A stretch of DNA of 64,000 nt from contig NZ_CP015600.1 in NCBI RefSeq assembly GCF_001647715.1, positions 620,001 to 684,000 on the forward strand. Reading direction: 5' to 3'. The stretch comes from Pseudomonas antarctica (GTDB taxonomy: Bacteria > Pseudomonadota > Gammaproteobacteria > Pseudomonadales > Pseudomonadaceae). The notes under the pieces were generated by a model that had not been told where the DNA came from, did no database searches, and saw only the letters and a program-made list of their open reading frames with translations. The position numbers and the translations under genes are program-made. This document shows, piece after piece, positions 47,366-57,316 of the stretch (position 1 is the stretch's first letter; each line of letters begins with the position of its first letter).

Positions 47366-48237
47366 GCAAGGAAGTCGTTCTGTCCGTGGAACATCTGATG
47401 ATGCACTTCGGTGGCATCAAGGCCTTGAGCGATGTGAGCCTCAAGGTCGAACGCAACTCGATCTTCGCCCTGATCGGCCCCAACGGCGCCGGCAAGACCA
47501 CCGTGTTCAACTGCCTCACCGGCTTCTACAAAGCCAGTGGCGGCAAGATCGAACTCAACGTGCGGGGCAAGCAGACCAACGTGATCCAGCTGCTCGGTGA
47601 GCGGTTTAAAGCGGTGGACTTCGTGTCGCCGAAAAGCTTCCTCAGCCGCGTGTATTACAAGATGTTCGGCGGCACCCACCTGGTGAACCGCGCCGGCTTG
47701 GCGCGGACCTTCCAGAACATTCGCCTGTTCAAGGAAATGTCGGTGCTGGAAAACCTGCTGGTGGCCCAGCACATGTGGGTCAACCGCAACATGCTTGCGG
47801 GCATCCTCAACACCAAAGGCTATCGCAAGGCCGAAAGCGACGCCCTCGACCACGCGTTCTACTGGCTGGAAGTGGTCGACCTGGTGGACTGCGCCAACCG
47901 CCTGGCCGGTGAGCTTTCCTACGGCCAGCAGCGCCGCCTGGAAATCGCCCGGGCCATGTGCACCCGGCCGCAGATCATTTGCCTGGACGAACCGGCAGCG
48001 GGCCTCAACCCGCAGGAAACCGAAGCGCTCAGCGCGATGATTCGCCTGCTGCGCGACGAACACGACCTCACGGTGGTGCTGATCGAACACGACATGGGCA
48101 TGGTAATGAGTATTTCCGACCACATCGTGGTGCTCGACCACGGCAACGTCATCGCCGAGGGCGGCCCGGAAGCGATCCGTAATGATCCAAAAGTGATTGC
48201 CGCCTACCTGGGCGCAGACGAAGAGGAGCTTGTATGA
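47362..48237 (+). CDS. livG: Branched-chain amino-acid ABC transporter ATPase LivG (BraF)
   Basis: A 291-residue ATPase with Walker A GPNGAGKTT, signature LSYGQQRRLEIARAM, Walker B ICLDEPAAGLNP and an H-loop IEHDM. A segment of about 35 residues after Walker A (VRGKQTNVIQLLGERFKAVDFVSPKSFLSRVYYK region) is longer than in E. coli LivG, as in other Pseudomonas copies. It overlaps livM and livF by 4 bp each, suggesting coupled translation. Confidence 0.96.
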   Translation: MSKEVVLSVEHLMMHFGGIKALSDVSLKVERNSIFALIGPNGAGKTTVFNCLTGFYKASGGKIELNVRGKQTNVIQLLGERFKAVDFVSPKSFLSRVYYKMFGGTHLVNRAGLARTFQNIRLFKEMSVLENLLVAQHMWVNRNMLAGILNTKGYRKAESDALDHAFYWLEVVDLVDCANRLAGELSYGQQRRLEIARAMCTRPQIICLDEPAAGLNPQETEALSAMIRLLRDEHDLTVVLIEHDMGMVMSISDHIVVLDHGNVIAEGGPEAIRNDPKVIAAYLGADEEELV

Positions 48238-48950
48238 ACGGGCCTATCCTCGAAATGAAGGACCTGGACGTGTTTTACGGCCCGATCCAGGCCCTGAAAA
48301 AAGTCTCGCTGCACATTAACGAAGGCGAAACCGTCAGCCTGATCGGCTCCAACGGCGCGGGTAAATCCACGCTGCTGATGTCGATCTTCGGCCAGCCACG
48401 GGCCGAGTCGGGGCAGATCATCTACAACGGTGTCGACATTACCCACAAGTCGTCCCATTACATCGCCTCCAACGGCATTGCGCAGTCGCCGGAAGGGCGG
48501 CGGGTGTTCCCCGACATGACCGTCGAGGAAAACCTGCTGATGGGCACCATCCCGATTGGCGATAAATTCGCCCAGGAAGACATGCAGCGCATGTTTGAGC
48601 TGTTCCCCCGGCTCAAGGAGCGGCGTACCCAGCGGGCGATGACCATGTCTGGTGGTGAGCAGCAAATGCTCGCCATTGCCCGTGCGCTGATGAGCCGGCC
48701 CAAGCTGTTGCTGCTGGATGAGCCAAGCCTGGGCCTGGCACCGATTGTGGTGAAGCAGATCTTCGCCACCCTGCGCGAGCTGGCGGCCACCGGGATGACC
48801 ATCTTCCTGGTGGAACAGAACGCCAACCATGCATTGCGCTTGTCGGACCGTGCGTATGTGATGGTTAACGGCGAGATTCGCCTGACCGGCACCGGCAAGG
48901 AGTTGCTGGTGAATGAGGAAGTGCGTAACGCCTATCTGGGCGGGCACTGA
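48234..48950 (+). CDS. livF: Branched-chain amino-acid ABC transporter ATPase LivF (BraG)
   Basis: A 238-residue ATPase forming a heterodimer with LivG. Walker A GSNGAGKSTL, signature MSGGEQQMLAIARALM, Walker B LLLLDEPSLGLAP and EQNANHALRLSDRAYVMVNG are all intact. It is the last gene of the transporter operon; a REPIN pair and a long non-coding stretch follow. The protein begins MNGPILEMKDLDVFYGPIQA at the ATG overlapping livG. Confidence 0.96.
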   Translation: MNGPILEMKDLDVFYGPIQALKKVSLHINEGETVSLIGSNGAGKSTLLMSIFGQPRAESGQIIYNGVDITHKSSHYIASNGIAQSPEGRRVFPDMTVEENLLMGTIPIGDKFAQEDMQRMFELFPRLKERRTQRAMTMSGGEQQMLAIARALMSRPKLLLLDEPSLGLAPIVVKQIFATLRELAATGMTIFLVEQNANHALRLSDRAYVMVNGEIRLTGTGKELLVNEEVRNAYLGGH

Positions 48951-48970
48951 TTTAAATTTTGGCGCAAGTC

Positions 48971-49143
48971 CCCCTGTGGGAGCGGGCTTGCTCGCGAATG
49001 CGGTGTGTCAGTTTCAGATGGATTGACTGACCCTCCGCATTCGCGAGCAAGCCCGCTCCCACAGTTGTTTTGCGTTTGCCCGAACGGACGAGGTGTCTAC
49101 ATTGCAGGCAAGCCCGCTCCCACATAAAGCCCGGTTCCCACAT
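48971..49143. repeat. REPIN plus additional REP pair after livF
   Basis: A complete REPIN (CTGTGGGAGCGGGCTTGCTC and inverse, 48971-49065) is followed by TTGCAGGCAAGCCCGCTCCC and a partial GCCCGGTTCCCACAT unit in direct orientation (49100-49143). Confidence 0.85.
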
Positions 49144-50581
<1,438 letters not shown>

Positions 50582-50601
50582 GGCTTAAGACCGCGTCGCG
50601 T

Positions 50602-50680
50602 CCATCGCAGGCAAGCCAGCTCCCACATTTGATCGGGTTCACACGGTCAAAATGTGGGCGCTGGCTTGCCTGCGATGGCG
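50602..50680. repeat. REPIN between SDR and CDF genes
   Basis: TCGCAGGCAAGCCAGCTCCC and the inverted GGGCGCTGGCTTGCCTGCGA flank about 33 bp. Confidence 0.83.
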
Positions 50681-50769
50681 TCAAATCGGCCAAAACACGA
50701 CATAAGGTACACTCCACCCCTGAAAACCCCTCCGCACTGTGCGGTTTAAAGGTTTTGACAGGAGGAAAT

Positions 50770-51675
50770 GTGAGTAACCGAGGTGAGCAGGCACTGCTCA
50801 AACAATCGACCATCCTGATGTTCGCCGTAGCGATCGCCGGGATTGTCACGGGTGTTATTTCTGGCGCCCAATCCATTCTATTCGACGGCTTTTTCTCGCT
50901 GATCGCCACCGCCATCAAGGTGTTGATGCTGATCACGGCCAAGCTGATCGCCAAGAAAAGCAACGAGCGCTTCCAGTTCGGCTATTGGCACCTGGAACCC
51001 ATGGTGTTGCTGATCGAAGGCAGCTTTCTGTTGTTGATCGCCATCTACGCGTTTCTCAACGGTGTGTTCGGCATTATCAATGGCGGGCGCGAAATCGAGT
51101 TGGGACTGGTGATCATTTATGCGGCGGTATTTACCGTCGTCGAATTTGCCTACTTCTTTTACGTGCGCTATCGAAATCGCACACTCAAATCCTCACTGAT
51201 CCAGTTCGACAACATCAGTTGGATGGTGGACGCGATGCTCTCGGTGGGCTTGCTGATCAGCTTTCTCGCCGCGCTGTTGCTCAAGTCTCAGGGCTATGGC
51301 GAGTGGGCGGTGTATGTCGACCCGCTGATTCTGATCCTGCTGGCCCTGAGCATGCTGGCGCCGGCGTTCAAGATCCTGCGCCCGGCGTTGCGCGAAGTGC
51401 TGGGGATTGCCCCGGACCACTTGGACGACAAGGTGCGCGAGGTCATGGACGCGGCCCAGGCCAAGCATGGTTTCGACGACTATGTGTCCTACGTGCAAAA
51501 ACACGGGCGGGCGCGGTTTATCGAGATTCATGTGGTATTGCCGGCCAACTACCCGGTGGATAACGTCGCGACCCTCGATGGGCTGCGTGAAGAAATATCC
51601 ACAGGGCTCGGCACGCCGGATGCGGCGCGCTGGCTGACGATCAGTTTTACCGGGGATCGCAAGTGGATTGCGTGA
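50770..51675 (+). CDS. Cation diffusion facilitator family transporter
   Basis: A 301-residue protein with five to six membrane helices (first near residues 16-36, MFAVAIAGIVTGVISGAQSI) and a C-terminal cytoplasmic domain (about 215-301). FDGFFSLIATAIKVL in helix two and FDNISWMVDAMLSVGL in helix five carry the Asp residues at the places where CDF proteins bind metal, but the usual HxxxD is changed, so the transported ion (Zn, Co, Fe or Mn) cannot be named. The start is GTG 50770, behind GGAGG; the overlapping ATG is out of frame and stops at once. Confidence 0.85.
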   Translation: MSNRGEQALLKQSTILMFAVAIAGIVTGVISGAQSILFDGFFSLIATAIKVLMLITAKLIAKKSNERFQFGYWHLEPMVLLIEGSFLLLIAIYAFLNGVFGIINGGREIELGLVIIYAAVFTVVEFAYFFYVRYRNRTLKSSLIQFDNISWMVDAMLSVGLLISFLAALLLKSQGYGEWAVYVDPLILILLALSMLAPAFKILRPALREVLGIAPDHLDDKVREVMDAAQAKHGFDDYVSYVQKHGRARFIEIHVVLPANYPVDNVATLDGLREEISTGLGTPDAARWLTISFTGDRKWIA

Positions 51676-51699
51676 CAGTCAGTTAGACCGAGGGGAGGC

Positions 51700-51786
51700 T
51701 TTCGCGAGCAAACCCGCTCCCACATTTAACCGCGTCCTACCGTTGGAATGCGGTCGAATGTGGGAGCTGGCTTGCCTGCGATGAGG
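51700..51786. repeat. REPIN, hybrid arms
   Basis: TTCGCGAGCAAACCCGCTCC on one side and the inverted GGGAGCTGGCTTGCCTGCGA on the other, between the convergent CDF and AGE genes. Confidence 0.8.
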
Positions 51787-51795
51787 CCCTGAAAA

Positions 51796-52917
51796 TCAGC
51801 CGAGATGCTGGATCAGGCCTTGATAGCAGGTCGCCAAATGATACGGCGTGGTCGACGGCATATCCCGTCGGCTCACGGCGCCCTTGGCGTCCAGGCATTC
51901 GTGCCAGCCTTTGTCATGCAGGAAGCGCTGTTGCAGCGCCAGCAATTGGCGTTGCAGCACCGCTTCACTGTTTGGTCGCAAGGTCAGTGCGCGCAGGTAT
52001 TCAGCCTGGGCCCAGATTCGCTGAGTGCCGTCGCGCACGCTGCCATCCAGGGCGAGCATGCCGCTGACCGCACCGCTGAGTTTATCCACACCCTTGAGCT
52101 CGGCGTAGGCAAACGCCCGGGTCAGCGACGCATGCAACGGTGTGCTGCGCAGTACGTCTGACGATTCCAGCAAAAAGAACCATTCGAACTGGTGGCCTGG
52201 CTCAAACCAGTTATCCACAGCGCCCAGCGGTTTCTCCATCATCACGCCGTGCTGGCGGTCGATAAAGCGCTTCTGCATCGCGCTAGCGAGGTCCAGCAGC
52301 GCATCTTGCGTAATGGCGTCCTCACGCACGGCCAGCGTGGCGAGGAAGCCTTCGGCGAGGTGCATCAGCGGGTTTTGCAGGGGGCCGGACTTGAGGGACG
52401 ACCAGTTGCGCTCCAATACCGCTTCGTACAGGCCGTCGCCGGTGGCGAAGCGTTCGGCGACCACTTCCAGGGCAGCATCGAGCACCGACTCCACCAGCGG
52501 CTCACGCACTTTGGCCCAGTAGTGGGCGCAGGCGAAGATGATGAAGGCGTGGGTGTAGAGGTCTTTGCGCTTGTCCAGCGGCTTGCCGTGGGCGTCGATG
52601 CTGTAGAACCAGCCACCGTGCTCGGCGTCATGGAAGTGCCGTTGCAGGGAACGAAACAGCGCCGCCGCGCGCTCTTCGGCGAAGGCCGAACCGGGCTTGC
52701 CGATCAGGCTGGCAAACAGGTACAGCTGCCGGGCACAGGCCATGGCGCGGTAGCGCTGCGGGGGCAATGGCGTGTGATTGGCGTCCAGAGCCTCATACGG
52801 CAACGCCAACTCGGCATTCCAGCCCGGGCCCTGCCACAGCGGCACGATCAGGTCATGGAAGTGCGTGAGCACGGCATTCAATGAAGGCTGGGAAGCGGAG
52901 TTTGGAGCGATGGGCAT
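51796..52917 (-). CDS. AGE family epimerase/isomerase
   Basis: A 373-residue (alpha/alpha)6-barrel enzyme of the N-acylglucosamine 2-epimerase superfamily. The catalytic region WFEPGHQFEWFFLL contains the His/Glu residues used for proton transfer, and KDLYTHAFIIFACAHY and the final TTPYHLATCY provide the second catalytic His. Length and motifs fit mannose isomerase or related aldose-ketose isomerases better than true AGE enzymes, but no sugar operon surrounds it. It is convergent to the CDF gene. Confidence 0.85.
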   Translation of the reverse strand: MPIAPNSASQPSLNAVLTHFHDLIVPLWQGPGWNAELALPYEALDANHTPLPPQRYRAMACARQLYLFASLIGKPGSAFAEERAAALFRSLQRHFHDAEHGGWFYSIDAHGKPLDKRKDLYTHAFIIFACAHYWAKVREPLVESVLDAALEVVAERFATGDGLYEAVLERNWSSLKSGPLQNPLMHLAEGFLATLAVREDAITQDALLDLASAMQKRFIDRQHGVMMEKPLGAVDNWFEPGHQFEWFFLLESSDVLRSTPLHASLTRAFAYAELKGVDKLSGAVSGMLALDGSVRDGTQRIWAQAEYLRALTLRPNSEAVLQRQLLALQQRFLHDKGWHECLDAKGAVSRRDMPSTTPYHLATCYQGLIQHLG

Positions 52918-52991
52918 CGGCTGGCGTCGTCACGGCAGGGGTGTAGGCGCGCATGGTAGCAGGCTTGGGATAGGCGGTGTCTGTGCTACCG

Positions 52992-53068
52992 CTATCGCGG
53001 GCAAGCCCGCTCCCACATTTTGATGTGTGAACCCAATCAAATGTGGGAGCTGGCTTGCCTGCGATGAA
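52992..53068. repeat. REPIN
   Basis: TCGCGGGCAAGCCCGCTCCC and the inverted GGGAGCTGGCTTGCCTGCGA flank about 30 bp, just after the end of the ureJ/hupE gene. Confidence 0.83.
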
Positions 53069-53088
53069 GCCCTTGCAGGCGCTGGAAA

Positions 53089-53661
53089 TCAGCCCGCCAG
53101 CAACCAAACCCCAGTCGCCGCCGAAGCCGCACCTGCTACCCGCACCAACGGTGCAGCCGCCGCCGGCAGGAAACGCACCACCGCATACCCCGCCGCATGC
53201 AATATTGCCGTTGCGCCCACGAAACCGGCCGCATACGCCCACGGGCTGGACATGTCCGGCAGCTCCAATCCATGCGCCACGCCGTGAAACAGCGCGAACA
53301 ATGCCGTGGCACCGACTGCCACGAACAACGGCGGCCGCACCGCCAGTGCCACTGCCAGGCCCAGCGCCAGCACCGACGCGGCAATCCCGCTCTCAAGCGC
53401 CGGCAATTGCAGGCCTTCAAAGCCCAAAAGGCCGCCCATCAACATGACGCCGACAAAGGTGCAAGGCAGTGCCCAGCGCGCGTTACCTTTTTGCTGCGCC
53501 GCCCAGAGGCCGACCGCGACCATGGCCAGTAAGTGATCGATGCCGCCCAATGGGTGGCTGATGCCTGCCACCAGCCCATTGTCCCCATGCCCGGGGTGAG
53601 CGAAGGCGAGGGCGGGGGCGAGCAGCAGGGCGGCGGTTGCGAGAAGTTTGTTGAGGCCCAT
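53089..53661 (-). CDS. ureJ: HupE/UreJ family nickel permease
   Basis: A 190-residue membrane protein with a cleavable signal peptide (to about residue 21, AFA) followed by HPGHGD, and about six hydrophobic helices with HPLGGIDHLLAMVAVG and LFALFHGVAHGLELP, the histidine-bearing motifs of HupE/UreJ proteins. It is thought to bring nickel into the cell for urease. It is the last gene of ureE-ureF-ureG-ureJ on this strand and starts 26 bp after ureG. Confidence 0.88.
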   Translation of the reverse strand: MGLNKLLATAALLLAPALAFAHPGHGDNGLVAGISHPLGGIDHLLAMVAVGLWAAQQKGNARWALPCTFVGVMLMGGLLGFEGLQLPALESGIAASVLALGLAVALAVRPPLFVAVGATALFALFHGVAHGLELPDMSSPWAYAAGFVGATAILHAAGYAVVRFLPAAAAPLVRVAGAASAATGVWLLAG

Positions 53662-53687
53662 GGACAGGCTCCTTTTTTAGGGTGAGA

Positions 53688-54302
<615 letters not shown>

Positions 54303-54323
54303 GTGCTTCTCCAGATAAAGGGC

Positions 54324-54998
54324 TTAGGAACGGAACAGTCGGCTGTACTGGCGCTCGTGGGCCATGCACGCCAGGGACAGGCCGAACGCGGCGCTGCCGA
54401 AATGGTTAGGGGCGAGTCGGCCGGCGTCCTGCTGGGCTTGTTGCAGCAGCGGCAGCAGTTCGCTGGTCAGGCGCTGGGCGGCTTGCTGGCCCAGGGGCAG
54501 CGTCTTCATCAATACGGCGAGTTGGTTTTCCAGCCAGCTCCATAGCCAGGCGGCGAGGGCGTCGTCGGGGCTGATGTGCCAGGCGCGTGCTGCCAGGGCC
54601 CAGCCCAAAGCCAGGTGCGGTTCGGCGCATGGCTCCAGAAATGCACGCGCGGCGTCGTCCAGTTCCGGCAAGCCATTGAGCAGTTGTTGCAAGGAGTAAC
54701 CCATCTGGCGGCTCTCCTGATACAGCTCGCGGGTCTCGCGGCTGGCGCGATGCTCTTGGCACAATTGCGCCAGGCGCGGCCAATCCTGTTCGGCGGCGGC
54801 GCGGCAATGGGCGAGCAACAGCGGTGCTTCGAAGCGCGCAAGGTTGAGCAGCAGTTGGTCGCTGATCCAGCGTCGCGCACTGGCGGCGTCATTGACGCGC
54901 GCATTTTCCACGGCCATTTCCAGGCCCTGTGAATAGCTATAGCCGCCAATCGGCAGTTGCGGACTGGCCAGACGCAACAGCGCCCAGGCTGGGTTCAT
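54324..54998 (-). CDS. ureF: Urease accessory protein UreF
   Basis: A 224-residue all-helical protein which, with UreD/UreH and UreG, forms the complex activating urease and acts as the effector of the UreG GTPase. LLRLASPQLPIGGYSYSQGLE at the N-terminus and the conserved C-terminal FGLSLACMAHERQYSRLFRS are characteristic. It overlaps ureE by 4 bp. Confidence 0.95.
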   Translation of the reverse strand: MNPAWALLRLASPQLPIGGYSYSQGLEMAVENARVNDAASARRWISDQLLLNLARFEAPLLLAHCRAAAEQDWPRLAQLCQEHRASRETRELYQESRQMGYSLQQLLNGLPELDDAARAFLEPCAEPHLALGWALAARAWHISPDDALAAWLWSWLENQLAVLMKTLPLGQQAAQRLTSELLPLLQQAQQDAGRLAPNHFGSAAFGLSLACMAHERQYSRLFRS

Positions 54999-55495
54999 AG
55001 ACGTACGCCGAACTGGTGCAGCTTGGGCGGGTAATTGAAGTCTTCATCACCGTGACGTGAATGATGATGGCCACCGCCATAGGCGCCGTGTTCCGGTTGG
55101 AACGGTGCTTCAATGGTTTCGGTGTGGGCGCCCAATTGTTCGAGCATGGCCTTGAGCACGTAGTCATCGAGCAGGCGAAGCCAGCCGTCGCCAACTTGCA
55201 GGGCCACATGGCGGTTACCGAGGTGATAAGCCGCGCGGGTCAGTTCAAACGCGTTGCTGCAGGTGACGTGCAGCAGTTGTTCAGGGCGAGCACAGACGCG
55301 TACGACACGTCCGTCTTCAGCGTGTAGGAATTCCCCATCGTGCAGCGGCGGCTGGCCGCGCTCCAAAAACAGGCCGACATCTTCGCCATCGGCACTGAAA
55401 CAGCGCAGGCGACTTTTACTGCGCGCTTCGAAGTTCAGCAGCAGTTCGGCAGCCCAGAGGGCTTGGGGGGCGATTCGGCGGTGGATCACCAGCAT
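54995..55495 (-). CDS. ureE: Urease accessory metallochaperone UreE
   Basis: A 166-residue nickel chaperone. The N-terminal peptide-binding domain is followed by the metal-binding domain (HLGNRHVALQV, and LDDYVLKAMLEQLGAHTETI) and a His-containing tail HGAYGGGHHHSRHGDED that binds additional nickel. ATG 55495 (MLVIHRRIAP) is the family start; the frame is open 32 codons further but with no conservation. The structural genes ureABC and ureD are not here; in P. aeruginosa too the ureEFG genes lie apart from ureDABC. Confidence 0.94.
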   Translation of the reverse strand: MLVIHRRIAPQALWAAELLLNFEARSKSRLRCFSADGEDVGLFLERGQPPLHDGEFLHAEDGRVVRVCARPEQLLHVTCSNAFELTRAAYHLGNRHVALQVGDGWLRLLDDYVLKAMLEQLGAHTETIEAPFQPEHGAYGGGHHHSRHGDEDFNYPPKLHQFGVRL

Positions 55496-55531
55496 CAGAA
55501 GGCTTCCAGCTATGAGCGATGAGAGAGGTAG

Positions 55532-55548
55532 AGCAAGGGGCTTGCCAA
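55532..55548 (-). promoter_or_regulatory. Sigma-54-like promoter of ureEFGJ
   Basis: Minus-strand TTGGCAAGCCCCTTGCT has GG and GC ten bases apart and a perfect TTGCT; one base departs from TGGCACG. Start near 55521, 26 nt before the ureE ATG. Confidence 0.6.
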
Positions 55549-55627
55549 TCACACCTGTGAGTAGGAAAACCCTGTAAGCAGGCACCGTCATGCCACCGAA
55601 TAGGGCATTCGCTCATTCCGGTCGTGT

Positions 55628-55642
55628 TTCAATTTGGTGCGT
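55628..55642 (-). promoter_or_regulatory. NtrC half-site upstream of ureE
   Basis: Minus-strand CGCACCAAATTGAAA holds one complete NtrC half-site (GCACCAAATTG) about 115 bp upstream of the predicted start; the second half is degenerate. Confidence 0.4.
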
Positions 55643-55792
55643 AATGGGATTTATAGCACTGGATGTGGGCGTTTTGCGTCGAGATCCGCCACCTTCTGTA
55701 TGAAATTTCTTTCATCTCTTTCGTGCTGGCGTTTTCAGGGGTTTGGCCTATGGGAGGCAGGATTCGGACTTCCGCACGCCAGGCTGATGGGC

Positions 55793-56425
55793 TTACTCGG
55801 TACTGCCCAGCCCTTGCCAATGTTTGAGGCCGATAAAGATAAAGCGCAATTGCTGGGTGATTTTCGCCTGCGGCGTGAGGTGAGCAGGCAGCGCATGGGC
55901 GGGAGGGTCGATGATATCGGGCAGGGTGGCGAACACGCTCTTGACGATCAGGTCGGCCATCACGTGCAGACCTTCGGCATCCAGGTGCTGGAGCTTGGGC
56001 ATCCGCGTGAGGTCCGCCGCCAAGTCGCTGGTGATGTCTTCGCGCAGCGCGCCGATGGCTTGCCGCACGGCCAGGCAACCGCCGTATTGCTCGCGGGCCA
56101 GGAACAGGAATTGCGAGCGATTGGCCGAGACCACATCGAGGAAGATCCGCACGGACGCATCGATGATGCCGCCCATGACGAACTCATTGTGGCGCACCAG
56201 GCGGATGGTGGCGCGGAAGGTCTGGCCGACTTCGCTCACCAACACGAGCCCAAGCTGGTCCATGTCGTCAAAATGACGATAGAACCCGGTCGGCACGATC
56301 CCGGCGGTCTTGGCCACTTCGCGCAGGCTCAGGCTGCCAAACCCACGGCCACACTCCATCAGATGGCGGGCTGCGTCCATCAAGGCGAGGCGGGTCTGTT
56401 GCTTCTGTTCGGCGCGGGGCAGCAT
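55793..56425 (-). CDS. desT: TetR-family fatty-acid desaturation regulator DesT-like
   Basis: A 210-residue TetR-type regulator. The N-terminal helix-turn-helix reads LMDAARHLMECGRGFGSLSL and REVAKTAGIVPTGFYRHFDD; the ligand domain has the ANRSQFLFLAREQYGG stretch and the end KITQQLRFIFIGLKHWQGLG typical of P. aeruginosa DesT, which senses acyl-CoA saturation and represses desCB. ATG 56425 is used (MLPRAEQKQQTR); a TTG 15 codons upstream is the alternative, since neither has a good ribosome site. As in P. aeruginosa it lies beside ureE, but desC and desB are not adjacent here. Confidence 0.85.
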   Translation of the reverse strand: MLPRAEQKQQTRLALMDAARHLMECGRGFGSLSLREVAKTAGIVPTGFYRHFDDMDQLGLVLVSEVGQTFRATIRLVRHNEFVMGGIIDASVRIFLDVVSANRSQFLFLAREQYGGCLAVRQAIGALREDITSDLAADLTRMPKLQHLDAEGLHVMADLIVKSVFATLPDIIDPPAHALPAHLTPQAKITQQLRFIFIGLKHWQGLGSTE

Positions 56426-56530
56426 CGGCGGGCGGGCTTTGTCGGCAAGTACAGCGACGCACTCTAGCAAAACAGCTTCATCGGCGTCGAACTTGGCGGG
56501 GGCTGAGCGTGACGGGGTCTATATAAAAGC

Positions 56531-56560
56531 AAAAGCCCGATCGGCCGATCGGGCTTTTTT
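56531..56560 (-). terminator. Symmetrical rho-independent terminator
   Basis: AAAAGCCCGATCGG followed by CCGATCGGGCTTTT is a perfect palindrome with A/T tracts on both sides, 17 bp past the stop of the minus-strand repeat protein and upstream of desT. Confidence 0.88.
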
Positions 56561-56576
56561 CTGGGCCAGCACGGGC

Positions 56577-56948
56577 TTAGCTCTGTGCTTGATGCAGTTC
56601 TTGCAGACGGTCAGCACCGCCTTCGGCAACACCTTGGGTGTAAGCGCGGTCGTTGGCTTGTTCAGCACCGCCTTCTACCAGGCCTTTCTGTTCCAGGCGA
56701 TCACGGCCACCTTCAACAACGCCTTCGGCGTAAGCACGTTTGTTGGCGTGATCCGAGCCATTTTCTGCAACAGCGCCTTTGGCGTAGTCACGGTTTTCGT
56801 CTTCTTGCGAACCGCTGCGCGCCAGGGTTTGGCTGGACTGCACGGCTTGGGCTTTGTTCTGTGGGGTGGCTTGTTCAGCGGCTGGCAGGGCAAAAGCGCT
56901 GGAAGCCAGGACAGACAGCAGAACAGTAGCGAGTAATTGGCGTTTCAT
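56577..56948 (-). CDS. Small periplasmic protein with degenerate 19-residue repeats
   Basis: A 123-residue protein with a signal peptide (about 1-20, ASSAFA). The remainder is hydrophilic and built from imperfect repeats around the pattern (N)(D/K)RAYxxGVxEGGxDRLxx: ENRDYAKGAVAENGSD, NKRAYAEGVVEGGRDRLEQ, KGLVEGGAEQA and NDRAYTQGVAEGGADRLQE. No Cys and few hydrophobic residues, so probably unfolded or a helical rod. I do not know a function. GGAGC precedes the ATG, and a strong terminator follows. Confidence 0.75.
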   Translation of the reverse strand: MKRQLLATVLLSVLASSAFALPAAEQATPQNKAQAVQSSQTLARSGSQEDENRDYAKGAVAENGSDHANKRAYAEGVVEGGRDRLEQKGLVEGGAEQANDRAYTQGVAEGGADRLQELHQAQS

Positions 56949-57316
56949 GAGGGTTGCTCCTTAGGAGGGCGATAAAGTGGGTACAGGGCTAATGCTACTC
57001 TCGATAAGTCGATATAAAAGTTCATAAACACAATGGTAATAATCAACAGAATTGATTGTTCCCTGCGGAGGCTCTAGAACGCACCTCTCAAGCCCGCGGT
57101 TTTGCACCATGGTGGGTATTTTCGACCCGTTCATGGGTAACGCCGGTGCATTGTTGATGGTTCAGTCGATTCAGGCTGTAGGACGAGTCGCTTTTTTTGC
57201 GATGAATTCGTACTCGGGCTAAACCCCCAGATCATTTGTCAGTCGTAGCCATATAAGCTGTAGTCAAAAGGTGCGCGGCAGCGCGCACCCTCAGTCGTAA
57301 TCAGGAGTCCTGTGCA
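56949..57316. other. Intergenic region with possible 37-codon ORF and leader hairpin
   Basis: The 368 bp separate the divergent repeat-protein and AsmA-like genes. A short open frame (57109-57222, MVGIFDPFMGNAGALL...) has no convincing ribosome site and is not called as a gene. A GC-rich hairpin GGTGCGC-N6-GCGCACC at 57270-57289 lies 28 bp before the AsmA-like start. Promoters for both genes must lie here, but none is distinct. Confidence 0.4.

Noticed and set aside
55731..55790. Minus-strand GAAGTCCGAATCCTGCCTCC resembling a tRNA T-arm and acceptor end
   Set aside because: There is no D-arm, anticodon arm or complete acceptor pairing upstream, and the T-stem is imperfect. At most a decayed tRNA remnant or attachment-site scar; no integrase is nearby.
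57109..57222. 37-codon frame upstream of the AsmA-like gene
   Set aside because: The peptide is plausible in composition but has no clear ribosome site or family resemblance. Left as an observation, not a gene.
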